DNA from: Clostridiales bacterium
GTDB lineage: Bacteria > Bacillota > Clostridia > Christensenellales > Christensenellaceae
Length of the DNA stretch: 64,000 nucleotides
NCBI GenBank assembly: GCA_015056045.1
Contig: SVGZ01000002.1
Location: forward strand, 83,945 to 147,944
Direction of reading: 5' to 3'
In this document: in pieces, positions 34,884-42,527 of the stretch
Numbering within the stretch: the stretch's first letter is position 1
How the letters are laid out: every line of letters begins with the position of its first letter
The notes under the pieces: model-generated
Databases searched by the model: none
What the model saw: the letters and a program-made list of their open reading frames with translations, nothing else
What the model was told of the DNA's origin: nothing
Translations under genes and position numbers: made by a program

Positions 34884-35111
34884 ATGGATATCAAAGAAAA
34901 AATCAATGAACTCGTAGAAAAGATCAAAAACGACAAAAATCTCGCTTCGAAATTTGCAAAAGACCCGATTGGCACAGTAGAAAACCTGATCGGCATCGAT
35001 CTGCCGAACGAACAGCTCGAACCCATCGTTGAAGGCATCAAGGCAAAGATCAACCTTGACAGCATCGGTGATGTTCTTGGCAATCTTGGCGGTCTTTTCG
35101 GAAAGAAATAA
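34884..35111 (+). CDS. Small hypothetical protein, 75 aa
   Basis: I do not recognise a named family. The product is a small soluble protein: an N-terminal charged helix (MDIKEKINELVEKIKNDK), a middle segment with DPIGTVENLIGIDLPNEQ, and a C-terminal Gly/Leu-rich tail (LGNLGGLFGKK). The DPIGTVENLIGIDLP stretch resembles the small leader-peptide or nif11-like class only superficially; no Cys-rich core is present. ATG 34884 follows GGGAG with good spacing; an upstream in-frame ATG at 34824 overlaps the promoter. It stands alone between a divergent promoter and its own terminator, which supports a real single gene. Function unknown. Confidence 0.7.
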   Translation: MDIKEKINELVEKIKNDKNLASKFAKDPIGTVENLIGIDLPNEQLEPIVEGIKAKINLDSIGDVLGNLGGLFGKK

Positions 35112-35118
35112 GAAAATG

Positions 35119-35148
35119 AGCGATGAGGAGTTTCCCCATCGCTTTTTT
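35119..35148 (+). terminator. Terminator after the 75-aa gene
   Basis: AGCGATG-A-GG pairs with CC-CCATCGCT around a short loop, followed by six T. Confidence 0.8.
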
Positions 35149-35152
35149 CGTG

Positions 35153-35182
35153 CAATAAAAAAGCATCCGTTTTTGCGGATGC
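35153..35182 (-). terminator. Terminator after gltX
   Basis: GCATCCG (35163-35169) pairs with CGGATGC (35176-35182). An A-run at 35156-35162 gives the T-tract on the minus strand. Confidence 0.8.
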
Positions 35183-35193
35183 TCTTTTGTTTT

Positions 35194-36639
35194 TTAGTTA
35201 TTTGCGCCAAGTATTTCGAGACCTTTATCGATGCGGCGGAGGCATTCTTCTTTCCCAAGAAGGACTGCGATCTCGATCGCACCACCGGGTGTTACCATTG
35301 TTCCGGAGATTGCGATTCTGAGCGGCCAGAGAAGGAGACCGTTTTTGACTTCGAGTTCCTGTGCCAGAGCCATGAGTTCATCGTGGACTTTTTCAACAGT
35401 GAATTCATCGAGCGCTTCAAGCTTTGCCTTGGCAGCCTTTAACATATCGACGGATTTTTCGGGTGTGCATTTTGTCTTCTTGTTGGTATAGAAGGAAATG
35501 TCATAATCCGGCAGTTCGTTTAAGAAGCTGACTTTTTCGGGGATCTGTGCCCATGTTTCAAGACGCGGCTGAATGAGGCTGCAGATGAGATTATAATCAA
35601 AGCCGGGCTTTAAGACTTTATCCAGGTGCGGTGTTGCTGCCTTGACGAAATCTTCGGGAGCCATGCGGCGCATATATTCTGCGTTCATCCATGTGAGCTT
35701 ATCTGTATCGAAGATCGAGGGAGATTTGGAAAGACCCTTGAGATCGAAAACAGCTGCGAGCTCATCCAATGTGAAGAGTTCCTGATTATCGCCGGGGTTC
35801 CAGCCGAGAAGTGCGATATAGTTGACGACAGCTTCTTTTAAGTAGCCTTTTGCGATGAAATCTTCATAGGAAGCATCGCCGTAGCGCTTGGAAAGCTTGC
35901 GTGTCTTATCCTTCATAACAGGCGGAAGATGGATATATACCGGGCGTTCCCAACCCATTGCATCATAGAGCAGGTTGTATTTCGGTGTGGAGGAAAGGTA
36001 TTCCATACCGCGGATAACGTGTGTGATGTTCATGTAATGGTCATCGACAACGTTTGCCAGGTTATAGGTCGGCATACCGTCGGACTTGAGGAGGATGTTA
36101 TCTTCCATATCGCTCATCGGGACGCTGATATGACCGTAAACGAGGTCATCATATTCCGCAACGCCTTCTGTGCCGATGTTCTGACGGATAACGTATTCTT
36201 CGCCTGCTGCGATACGTGCTTCAACTTCTTCTTTGGAAAGCTTTAAGCAATGCTTGTCATATTTGACAGCAGCACCGTTTGCATCGTCGTGCATTTTCTG
36301 GAGGCGTTCCTTTGTGCAGAAGCAATAGTAGGCTGCGCCGCGTTCAACGAGTTCCTTTGCGGTGTCGATATAGAGCTGCTGACGTTCGGACTGGATATAC
36401 GGACCATAATCGCCGCCAACGTCCGGACCTTCATCATACATAAGGCCGGTATCTTTCATGGTGCGGTAAATGATTTCGCAGGCATCCTGAACGAGTCTGT
36501 TTCTGTCTGTATCCTCGATGCGGAGGATGAAATCACCATCATTTTTCTTTGCCCAAAGGTAGGCATAAAGTGCTGTTCTGAGACCGCCGACGTGGAGATA
36601 CCCTGTCGGGCTCGGAGCAAATCTTGTTCTTACTTTCAT
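35194..36639 (-). CDS. gltX: Glutamyl-tRNA synthetase
   Basis: Class I synthetase charging tRNA-Glu, 481 residues, the usual bacterial length. The HIGH-type motif is FAPSPTGYLHVGG (7-19) and the KMSKS-type motif is KLSKRYGD. The Rossmann catalytic domain is followed by the all-helical anticodon-binding domain with the usual C-terminal region. It overlaps glnS by 4 bases and is translationally coupled behind it. Since a dedicated GlnRS is encoded next to it, this GluRS is probably discriminating (tRNA-Glu only), which is inference. Confidence 0.97.
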   Translation of the reverse strand: MKVRTRFAPSPTGYLHVGGLRTALYAYLWAKKNDGDFILRIEDTDRNRLVQDACEIIYRTMKDTGLMYDEGPDVGGDYGPYIQSERQQLYIDTAKELVERGAAYYCFCTKERLQKMHDDANGAAVKYDKHCLKLSKEEVEARIAAGEEYVIRQNIGTEGVAEYDDLVYGHISVPMSDMEDNILLKSDGMPTYNLANVVDDHYMNITHVIRGMEYLSSTPKYNLLYDAMGWERPVYIHLPPVMKDKTRKLSKRYGDASYEDFIAKGYLKEAVVNYIALLGWNPGDNQELFTLDELAAVFDLKGLSKSPSIFDTDKLTWMNAEYMRRMAPEDFVKAATPHLDKVLKPGFDYNLICSLIQPRLETWAQIPEKVSFLNELPDYDISFYTNKKTKCTPEKSVDMLKAAKAKLEALDEFTVEKVHDELMALAQELEVKNGLLLWPLRIAISGTMVTPGGAIEIAVLLGKEECLRRIDKGLEILGANN

Positions 36640-38300
36640 TTTTTATCTCCCTTAAGCGTTTTTGTGAAGCTGTCTTTCAGGCCGACGATGCGGTTGATGA
36701 CGGGTGCTTCGGGTGTGAAGTGTCGGCTGTCGCAGCAATAGTAGCCCATACGCAGGAACTGGAAGCGATCGCCGGGTTTTGCGTTTTTGATGTCTGCTTC
36801 AATGAGCGCTTCGGATTCGATGAGAGAATTCGGGTTCAAGCGTTCGGTGAAGTCTTTTTCGCCTGTCGGGTCATCTTCGATCAGGTAATCGTAGTTGCGG
36901 ACGACGGCTTTGACAGCTGTCTTGGAATCTACCCAATGGAGCGTTCCCTTAACTTTTCTGCCGGCATTGACATCGCCTGTCTTGGAGAGTGCATCGTATG
37001 TGCAGTAAACTGTCGTAACGTTGCCTTCTTCGTCTGTATCGAAGCTTTCGCACTTGATGATATAGGCGTTCTTTAAGCGAACTTCCTTTTCGGGTGCTAA
37101 GCGGAACCATTTTTTTGCGGGTTCGACCATGAAGTCGCTTCTTTCGATGTAGATCTCGCGGGAGAAGCTCATTTCATGGGTATGCTCGCTGCCGGGGAGA
37201 TCTTCCAATGTGAGTGTTTCGGTCTGATCTTCCGGATAGTTTGTGATGACGACCTTTAAGGGTTCGAGGACAGCCATCATGCGCTTTGCATTGGCATTTA
37301 AATCTTCGCGGACGCAATGCTCAAGGACTGCTGTATCAACGATGGAATCGGATTTTGCAATACCGACTCTTCCCAGGAAATCGATGATGGAAGCGGCTGT
37401 GTAGCCTCTTCTCCTAAGACCGCAGAGCGTGGGCATACGCGGATCATCCCAACCGTCGACGAGCTTTTCTTCAACAAGACGGCGGAGGTAGCGCTTGGAC
37501 ATGACGGTGTTTGTCAGGTTCAGTCTTGCAAATTCGATCTGGCGCGGTTTGTGTTCAAATTCGCACTGTTCGATGACCCAATCATAAAGCGGACGATGCG
37601 CTTCATATTCAAGAGAGCAGAGAGAATGTGTGATGCCTTCAACAGCGTCCTGAATCGGGTGAGCGAAGTCATACATCGGGTAGATGCACCATTTATCGCC
37701 TGCATGGTGGTGCGACATATGGATGATACGGTAAAGCGCCGGGTCACGCATATTGATATTGGGCGAAGCCATATCGATTTTTGCGCGGAGGATACGGGAG
37801 CCATCCGGGAACTCGCCGGCACGCATACGGCGGAAGAGATCGAGGTTTTCCTCAACGCTTCTGTCGCGATAAGGGCTGTTTTTGCCGGGCTCTGTCAATG
37901 TGCCTCTGTATTCGCGGATCTCATCTTTCGAAAGATCGCAGACATAGGCAACACCTTTTTTGATGAGCTTTTCAGCGAGGTCGTAGCAGATATCGAAATA
38001 ATCGGAACCGTAGCAGATCTTTTCATAATCGAAGCCCAGCCAGTGGATATCTTCGATGATCGCATCTACGAATTCTTCGTCTTCTTTTGTGGGGTTCGTA
38101 TCGTCAAAACGGAGGTTGCATTTGCCGCCGTATTGCTGCGCCATACCAAAGTCGATCGCAAGTGCCTTCGCATGACCGATATGCAAATATCCGTTGGGTT
38201 CAGGCGGGAAGCGCGTCATGACTTTGGTTACTTTTCCGGAGGCTATATCGGCATCGATATTTTCTTCGATAAAGTTCTTTGCTTTTGCTTCAGTTTCCAT
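36636..38300 (-). CDS. glnS: Glutaminyl-tRNA synthetase
   Basis: Class I synthetase charging tRNA-Gln directly, 554 residues. The motifs are PPEPNGYLHIGHAKA (HIGH region, near residue 35) and VMSKRYLRRLV (KMSKS region), with the two-barrel C-terminal anticodon-binding domain characteristic of GlnRS. ATG 38300 follows AAGGAAAAGG; longer in-frame extensions cross the promoter. GlnRS is not universal in Firmicutes, many of which use the GatCAB amidotransferase pathway, so its presence next to gltX is notable. The gene leads a glnS-gltX operon. Confidence 0.97.
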   Translation of the reverse strand: METEAKAKNFIEENIDADIASGKVTKVMTRFPPEPNGYLHIGHAKALAIDFGMAQQYGGKCNLRFDDTNPTKEDEEFVDAIIEDIHWLGFDYEKICYGSDYFDICYDLAEKLIKKGVAYVCDLSKDEIREYRGTLTEPGKNSPYRDRSVEENLDLFRRMRAGEFPDGSRILRAKIDMASPNINMRDPALYRIIHMSHHHAGDKWCIYPMYDFAHPIQDAVEGITHSLCSLEYEAHRPLYDWVIEQCEFEHKPRQIEFARLNLTNTVMSKRYLRRLVEEKLVDGWDDPRMPTLCGLRRRGYTAASIIDFLGRVGIAKSDSIVDTAVLEHCVREDLNANAKRMMAVLEPLKVVITNYPEDQTETLTLEDLPGSEHTHEMSFSREIYIERSDFMVEPAKKWFRLAPEKEVRLKNAYIIKCESFDTDEEGNVTTVYCTYDALSKTGDVNAGRKVKGTLHWVDSKTAVKAVVRNYDYLIEDDPTGEKDFTERLNPNSLIESEALIEADIKNAKPGDRFQFLRMGYYCCDSRHFTPEAPVINRIVGLKDSFTKTLKGDKK

Positions 38301-38321
38301 TCTAAAACCTTTTCCTTTCGC

Positions 38322-38349
38322 AGATATTGTTCTTTGGCTGGCAATATCT
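38322..38349 (-). promoter_or_regulatory. Inverted repeat in the glnS leader
   Basis: AGATATTG (38322-38329) pairs with CAATATCT (38342-38349), an 8-bp perfect arm with a 12-base loop, between the promoter and the ribosome binding site. Possible operator or leader hairpin. Confidence 0.4.
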
Positions 38350-38372
38350 AATTTCTTAGTTTCCAACAACTT

Positions 38373-38402
38373 ATTATAGCAAAAGTACATGGGGATAAGC
38401 AA
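38373..38402 (-). promoter_or_regulatory. Promoter for glnS-gltX
   Basis: On the minus strand TTGCTT (38402-38397), an 18-base spacer ending in TGC (extended -10), TATAAT (38378-38373). Confidence 0.65.
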
Positions 38403-38438
38403 GAGAAGAGCTGTATTCTTTTCGCATAAAAAAGGGGA

Positions 38439-38468
38439 TTGCACAGCAAAAAATCCTTGTGCTATACT
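38439..38468 (+). promoter_or_regulatory. Promoter for the EFR1-type gene
   Basis: TTGCAC (38439-38444), an 18-base spacer ending in TGC (extended -10), TATACT (38463-38468). It is divergent from the glnS promoter. Confidence 0.6.
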
Positions 38469-38499
38469 TGACTATATCTTGAGAAAAGGAACTATTGCA

Positions 38500-39258
38500 A
38501 TGAGTACAGCGCTTTATGTATTTTCGGCGACGGGAAATTCGCTGACAACGGCAAGAAAACTGGCGGAAAAGCTTGGAGATACAAAGATCATCCATGTTTC
38601 TGCGAAAAAGAACTTGCCCAAAGTAAAAGAAGGAGCAGAGGCAGTCGGCTTTGTTTTCCCTGTCTATTATGGCGATATGCCCTGGCCCGTACGGGAGCTC
38701 ATTTCCAAAATGGTTTTTGCGGATAATGCCTATATTTTTGCGGTTATGACCTGCCGTGGCGGTGAAGGAGAAGCTCCGGCAAGACTGGATGCGCTTCTGC
38801 GTTCAAGGGGTATGAAGCTTTCACTTGCCCAGAGAATTTTGCTGCCCGGAAACAGCTTTTTGAATGAAGAAGCGGTCGATGCGGCTTATCTCGCAGCTCA
38901 GGAAGAAAACACAGAGAAACTTTTGCCGGCGATCATCAACCGTGAAGTGCATGATTATCATACCGCAGAGGTTTTACCGCTGCCGCCGGTGGCATATCCG
39001 AATAATTTCCGCGGTATTATGGCGGATGAGAATTGTATTGGCTGCGGAAGATGCGTTTCGGTTTGTCCGATGGAAAATATTGTGATACAAAACGGTCATG
39101 CGGAGATCGGCGATGATTGTGCGACTTGTCTGGCTTGTTTCCATTGGTGTCCCGTTCAGGCGATTTACATGAGCAAACAGGAAGGCATTGAGCGAAGACG
39201 AAAATATCATCATCCGGACGTTGTTTTTGAAGACATTTTGAAAATGAAAAACGAATAA
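38500..39258 (+). CDS. EFR1-type flavodoxin-ferredoxin fusion
   Basis: A 252-residue cytosolic redox protein. The N-terminal half has a flavodoxin-like FMN loop (FSATGNS, 8-14) and the sequence PVYYGDMPWPVRELI. The C-terminal half carries two [4Fe-4S] sites: CIGCGRCVSVCP (179-190) and CATCLACFHWCP (207-218). This combination is called EFR1 in clostridial genomes, where it is thought to pass electrons between flavin and ferredoxin. ATG 38500 follows AAAAGGA; longer frames cross the promoter. It is transcribed alone. Its redox partners are unknown. Confidence 0.88.
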   Translation: MSTALYVFSATGNSLTTARKLAEKLGDTKIIHVSAKKNLPKVKEGAEAVGFVFPVYYGDMPWPVRELISKMVFADNAYIFAVMTCRGGEGEAPARLDALLRSRGMKLSLAQRILLPGNSFLNEEAVDAAYLAAQEENTEKLLPAIINREVHDYHTAEVLPLPPVAYPNNFRGIMADENCIGCGRCVSVCPMENIVIQNGHAEIGDDCATCLACFHWCPVQAIYMSKQEGIERRRKYHHPDVVFEDILKMKNE

Positions 39259-39285
39259 AAAAAGCTCTCAAAAATCTGAGAGCTT
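39257..39285. terminator. Bidirectional terminator between EFR1 gene and eda
   Basis: AAGCTCTCA (39262-39270) pairs with TGAGAGCTT (39277-39285). A strong A-run on the left serves eda on the minus strand; on the plus strand the T-rich tail is weaker. Confidence 0.75.
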
Positions 39286-39298
39286 CATTTATTTCGGT

Positions 39299-39850
39299 TC
39301 AGGAATTCATTTTTTCGAGGGCTTCCTTGACGAAGAAGCTGCCGCCGATCGCTGCGATCTTATCGAAAGCGAGGAATTCGTCGATATTGCTTCTGTCTAC
39401 GCCGCCTGTGGGGATGAATTTGACCTGCGGGAAAGGACCGGAAAGCGCTTTTAATGCTTTGAGGCCGCCATAGACGTTTGCCGGGAAGAACTTGACGGTT
39501 GTGATGCCGAGATCAAGAGCCTGCATGATTTCGGTCGGTGTAACGCAGCCGGGATAATAGGGGATGTTGTTTTCACGGCAGATCTCTGCAACGGCAACGG
39601 AAAGGCCGGGCGATACGATGAACTGTGCGCCTGCTTCGAGGGCTTCCCTGCACTGCTGTGCATTGATAACGGTGCCTGCGCCGATGGACATTTCCGGATA
39701 GTTTTTGCAAGCGTAAGCGATGGCTTCCTTTGCGCAAGCTGTACGGAAAGTGATTTCTGCGGTATTGATCCCGGAAGCTTTGAGAGCGGTGAGGATCTTA
39801 TCTGTTTCGGACAATTCTTTGATGACGACGACCGGTACGAATTTTTCCAT
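39299..39850 (-). CDS. eda: KDPG/KHG aldolase, short form
   Basis: A 183-residue class I aldolase that cleaves 2-keto-3-deoxy-6-phosphogluconate (or 4-hydroxy-2-oxoglutarate) to pyruvate and an aldehyde. The barrel motifs are clear: AEITFRT with the catalytic Glu32, GAGTV (57-61), PGCVTPTEI (100-108), and the Schiff-base lysine in TTVKFFPAN (Lys120). It is about 20 residues shorter at the N-terminus than typical Eda, starting right at strand 1 (MEKFVPVVVIKE). No KDG kinase, uronate or gluconate genes are adjacent. A palindrome in the leader suggests a specific regulator. The substrate branch (uronate, gluconate or other) is uncertain. Confidence 0.93.
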   Translation of the reverse strand: MEKFVPVVVIKELSETDKILTALKASGINTAEITFRTACAKEAIAYACKNYPEMSIGAGTVINAQQCREALEAGAQFIVSPGLSVAVAEICRENNIPYYPGCVTPTEIMQALDLGITTVKFFPANVYGGLKALKALSGPFPQVKFIPTGGVDRSNIDEFLAFDKIAAIGGSFFVKEALEKMNS

Positions 39851-39868
39851 TTTTTACTCCTTGATGAA

Positions 39869-39891
39869 CTGATAAATATGCTGTTTATCAG
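39869..39891 (-). promoter_or_regulatory. Palindromic operator candidate upstream of eda
   Basis: CTGATAAA (39869-39876), a 7-base centre, TTTATCAG (39884-39891): a perfect 8-bp inverted repeat about 18 bases before the ATG. A promoter-like TTGACC (39936-39931) and TATAAA (39915-39910), with a short 15-base spacer, lie upstream. Confidence 0.5.
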
Positions 39892-39956
39892 GTTATTTGC
39901 TATATTTAGTTTATAATATCTTGGCGCTTTGGTCAATCGGATTTGAAAGAGCAACT

Positions 39957-39985
39957 CAAAAAACCTCCCATTTTCATGGGAGGTT
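39957..39985 (-). terminator. Terminator after the DUF3021 gene
   Basis: AACCTCCCAT (39962-39971) pairs with ATGGGAGGTT (39976-39985) around TTTC. An A-run at 39958-39963 gives the T-tract on the minus strand. Confidence 0.85.
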
Positions 39986-40000
39986 TTTGCGTTATGCAAA

Positions 40001-40417
40001 CTACTGTAATTTAGCATTGAGTTTGCTGCTTGCTTTTTTGACCGAAAGATAGACGATCACCCAGATCGTAAGATATGCCGCAAGAAAAATGGCAGTAAAG
40101 ATCAGGATGACTTTCGGATCGAAGGGGATCCAGTTATTGACAAGATAACAGATCGTGTATGCAGCATAGAGAAGACCTAAGTGACAGAAGAGCGCTTTTG
40201 GTAAGCTGAAACTCTCGATTTGGTTAAAGACAGAAGCGCCTGCCTGCACAAAAGCGAGAAGATAGACCGAAAGGATCGCGATCAATATCTGACTGCCGCT
40301 CAAAGCGAAGTTTTTGATAGTGTTGTCAAGAATAGCATAGATAATGCCAAGGATAATCGGACCAAAGCCGCCAAATATGAGACCTCTGCGCAAAAATTCT
40401 TTGAAATATTTGTTCAT
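40001..40417 (-). CDS. DUF3021 family membrane protein
   Basis: A 138-residue protein with four membrane segments (about residues 12-30, 42-60, 73-92 and 103-125) and a basic C-terminal tail, fitting DUF3021. Such proteins are usually encoded directly downstream of a LytTR-type regulator and are believed to modulate it from the membrane. Here the start codon lies 1 base past the regulator's stop. It ends in TAG, the only gene of those checked here to do so, followed two codons later by TAA. Function beyond the pairing is unknown. Confidence 0.88.
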   Translation of the reverse strand: MNKYFKEFLRRGLIFGGFGPIILGIIYAILDNTIKNFALSGSQILIAILSVYLLAFVQAGASVFNQIESFSLPKALFCHLGLLYAAYTICYLVNNWIPFDPKVILIFTAIFLAAYLTIWVIVYLSVKKASSKLNAKLQ

Positions 40418-40418
40418 G

Positions 40419-40850
40419 TTATATACCTATCCTTTGTTTGATCAGTTTGAGTTGTCTGCGTGAAACGTAGTCTACATAGCCGTTTTTGAAAGTGATTTTG
40501 AGTGTACCCGAAATGGAAGCGTCGAATTTTTTCATGTGTCGGATGTTGGCAAGACAGGATTGGTTGATCCTGACAAAATTCTCGGGCAGTTTTTCTTCGA
40601 GAACATACAGTCTTTCTTTCAGAAGGTACCAATCTTTGCCGCAAAGTGCATGAACCCTGTTATCCATGACAGCGATGCAGCTGATATTTGCGAGATCCAA
40701 TTTGACGATTTCTCCGCCCATATAGCCAAAGAGTTCACCGGTGTTTTCTTCTGCGATTCTTTTGATTTCTTCCGTTAATGCAGAGGATGCTTTGGCATAG
40801 ATCACGACTTTTTCTTCGCATTTGGGGTCAATAATGATTTCACATTTCAT
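40419..40850 (-). CDS. LytTR DNA-binding transcriptional regulator
   Basis: A 143-residue regulator with a short N-terminal region and a C-terminal LytTR domain (about residues 45-143; segments GGEIVKLDLANISCIAV and NFVRINQSCLANIRHMKKF). There is no receiver domain, so it is not a classical response regulator. LytTR domains bind DNA with a beta-fold. ATG 40850 follows AAAGGAGGAA. It is paired with the DUF3021 membrane protein downstream, a common two-gene system that usually controls its own operon or a neighbouring transporter. An inverted repeat overlaps the -35 of its promoter. Confidence 0.9.
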   Translation of the reverse strand: MKCEIIIDPKCEEKVVIYAKASSALTEEIKRIAEENTGELFGYMGGEIVKLDLANISCIAVMDNRVHALCGKDWYLLKERLYVLEEKLPENFVRINQSCLANIRHMKKFDASISGTLKITFKNGYVDYVSRRQLKLIKQRIGI

Positions 40851-40871
40851 ATCATTCCTCCTTTCAGAATC

Positions 40872-40916
40872 ATCATACTGATAAAAAAGGAAGACTTCAA
40901 TATTTTGGAAGTCTTC
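40872..40916 (-). promoter_or_regulatory. Promoter and overlapping palindrome for the LytTR-DUF3021 operon
   Basis: On the minus strand TTGAAG (40900-40895), a 17-base spacer, TATGAT (40877-40872). The -35 lies in a 9-bp inverted repeat, GAAGACTTC (40890-40898) with GAAGTCTTC (40908-40916). The repeat may be an operator; because T's follow it, it may also act as a hairpin for readthrough RNA. Confidence 0.5.
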
Positions 40917-40940
40917 GGTCAAAATGGAGAATTAAGCGGT

Positions 40941-40970
40941 AAAAAATCCCCATCATTCATTGATGGGGAT
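40941..40970 (-). terminator. Terminator of the pilus operon
   Basis: ATCCCCATCA (40946-40955) pairs with TGATGGGGAT (40961-40970). An A-run at 40941-40946 gives the T-tract. It lies about 76 bases past the last sortase stop. Confidence 0.85.
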
Positions 40971-41046
40971 TTTCATGTTTAATTTAAGCTGTCCTTGATC
41001 GAGCAGGAAATATCGTACAGGCCAATGCGGTGTTTTTACTACAAAA

Positions 41047-41634
41047 TCAGGAAAAGGCCGCATGGCATCTGACGGCGATATATTCCATAGAATAGATATC
41101 ATGGCAAAACAGGGTCAGAGCAAAATCTGTATGCATGAGCCAAGCGGGATCTGCGTGTTTTGCACGGTCAATTCTTGCCACTTCATAAGTAAACTGTACG
41201 CCTGTCATATCCGTGACGGTGAGCAAAGCACCATGTTCGATTTTTTTGCAGAAAGCAAACTGTTCCGCATGGTCAATGCCGCCGATAACAAGGGAATTAT
41301 CATAAGCGCTGCCAAAAAAGCGGCTCGGTGAACGGTAAAGGTCGGCCTTATCCCATTGATCTGCCACGGGAAGCGAAAGACCGATGGAAGGGATTTCCAG
41401 CATTCCCACATAGTCGATATTTTCGATTTCAAGGACAGGCATGGCGGAAGATGCGGATATACCGGGAATACCGGCGGATCTTTCCGGAAGAAGCTGCAGC
41501 ATCTGTGAAATGATCCTATGACAATGCCGGATACCCATTTCCGTGCGGATATGAAACACAAGAAACAGAGAAATACCGGCCAGAATCAACAGGAAACCCA
41601 ACACGCCAAAAAGAGAGAGTTTCCTTTTTTTCAT
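41047..41634 (-). CDS. Sortase-like protein with displaced catalytic motifs
   Basis: A 195-residue membrane-anchored protein (hydrophobic segment about 5-28) with a sortase-type beta-barrel region: VGMLEIPSIGLSLPV (76-90) and the closing strand ALTLFC...AVRC. The expected catalytic triad is only partly in place. His122 is in GGIDHAEQF, where sortases usually have a Gly-His-Asn type motif. Cys177 is in TLFCHD, where TL-x-T-C is usual. Arg189 is in AVRC. The protein may be an inactive or unusual accessory sortase. It is the last gene of the pilus operon, overlapping the minor pilin by 4 bases. Motif comparison is from memory of the family. Confidence 0.7.
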   Translation of the reverse strand: MKKRKLSLFGVLGFLLILAGISLFLVFHIRTEMGIRHCHRIISQMLQLLPERSAGIPGISASSAMPVLEIENIDYVGMLEIPSIGLSLPVADQWDKADLYRSPSRFFGSAYDNSLVIGGIDHAEQFAFCKKIEHGALLTVTDMTGVQFTYEVARIDRAKHADPAWLMHTDFALTLFCHDIYSMEYIAVRCHAAFS

Positions 41635-42527
41635 CCTTTTCTCCTGCTGTAATAGCCGAGGATGACCAGCATGACACCGGAGAAACAAAGAAGAATTACC
41701 CATAACATAGGGGTAAAGCTATCGCCGGTTTTGGGGACATCGGGTGTTGTCCGGTAAGTATTGATAATGGAGAAATAGCTGCCGTTTTGCTGAATTTTGA
41801 CCTGATAAACGCTGGAAGAGGCTTTTTCCGCTACTGTCCATTTGCTGTGGTCTTCTTGGGAAACATACCAGTTATATGTCCAGTTGTTTTCTGCATGGAG
41901 AGTCTGCGTTTCAAAAAGGACGCCGTCTTTATAGATATTGACAAGGATTTCTTTCGGGCGGTTATTCTGATAGCCGGAATCCTGCCATAATTTTGTGACG
42001 CTGTACTGCGTTTTCGGTGTAAAACCGGTGCATTTCGGCTTTGCTTCAACCTGATAAAGATAAGTTCCATCCGGCTTGGGTGTAGGCACATAGACCATCA
42101 GCTGATTAAAGACATAGATGCCGTCGTTCGTTTCTGTACTGACCTCACGGACAAAATACAAGCCTGCTTCCAAACCGGTGAAAGATACCGATCCGTTTTC
42201 GGCTGTTGTCTTTTCGTCTGTCGGCTGAATTTGCCCGGCAACGATATAGGAATACACCGTTTGTGCAATATCCTGCCATTGTTCCTGTGTTGTGATGCCA
42301 TAAATATTGATCGGGTAAGAAGCAAAAGGCTCGACAAGCTGATAAGTTCCGTTTGGCAGGGCTTTTGCCACAAGGTAAATGCCGATTGGCAGATCTGAAA
42401 AGGCTGTTTCGTTTTTTTGGTAATGCAGAGTCAGGCTGAGATCTTCGGCGGCGAAAGCGCAAAGCGGAGATACAGAGCTTATGCAGATCAAAAGCAATAA
42501 GATGAGCGATAGGATTCGTTTTTTCAT
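41631..42527 (-). CDS. LPXTG-type minor (basal) pilin with Cna-B-like domain
   Basis: A 298-residue secreted protein: signal peptide (about 1-27, ending CAFA-AED), an N-terminal domain (FSDLPIGIYLVAKALPNG, GLEAGLYFVREVS), a Cna-B-like domain (SVTKLWQDSGYQNNRPKEI...WTYNWYVSQ), and a C-terminal sorting signal VPKTG at 264-268 followed by a membrane segment and SRRKG. VPKTG is a variant of LPXTG. Placed after the class C sortase and carrying only one Cna-B repeat, it most resembles a basal or minor pilin that anchors the fibre to the wall. ATG 42527 overlaps the sortase stop by one base. Confidence 0.85.
   Translation of the reverse strand: MKKRILSLILLLLICISSVSPLCAFAAEDLSLTLHYQKNETAFSDLPIGIYLVAKALPNGTYQLVEPFASYPINIYGITTQEQWQDIAQTVYSYIVAGQIQPTDEKTTAENGSVSFTGLEAGLYFVREVSTETNDGIYVFNQLMVYVPTPKPDGTYLYQVEAKPKCTGFTPKTQYSVTKLWQDSGYQNNRPKEILVNIYKDGVLFETQTLHAENNWTYNWYVSQEDHSKWTVAEKASSSVYQVKIQQNGSYFSIINTYRTTPDVPKTGDSFTPMLWVILLCFSGVMLVILGYYSRRKG

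Noticed and set aside
38389..38499. N-terminal extension of the EFR1 gene and of glnS
   Set aside because: The extended frames run through the divergent promoters and have no SD. The starts at 38500 and 38300 have both SD and normal family ends.
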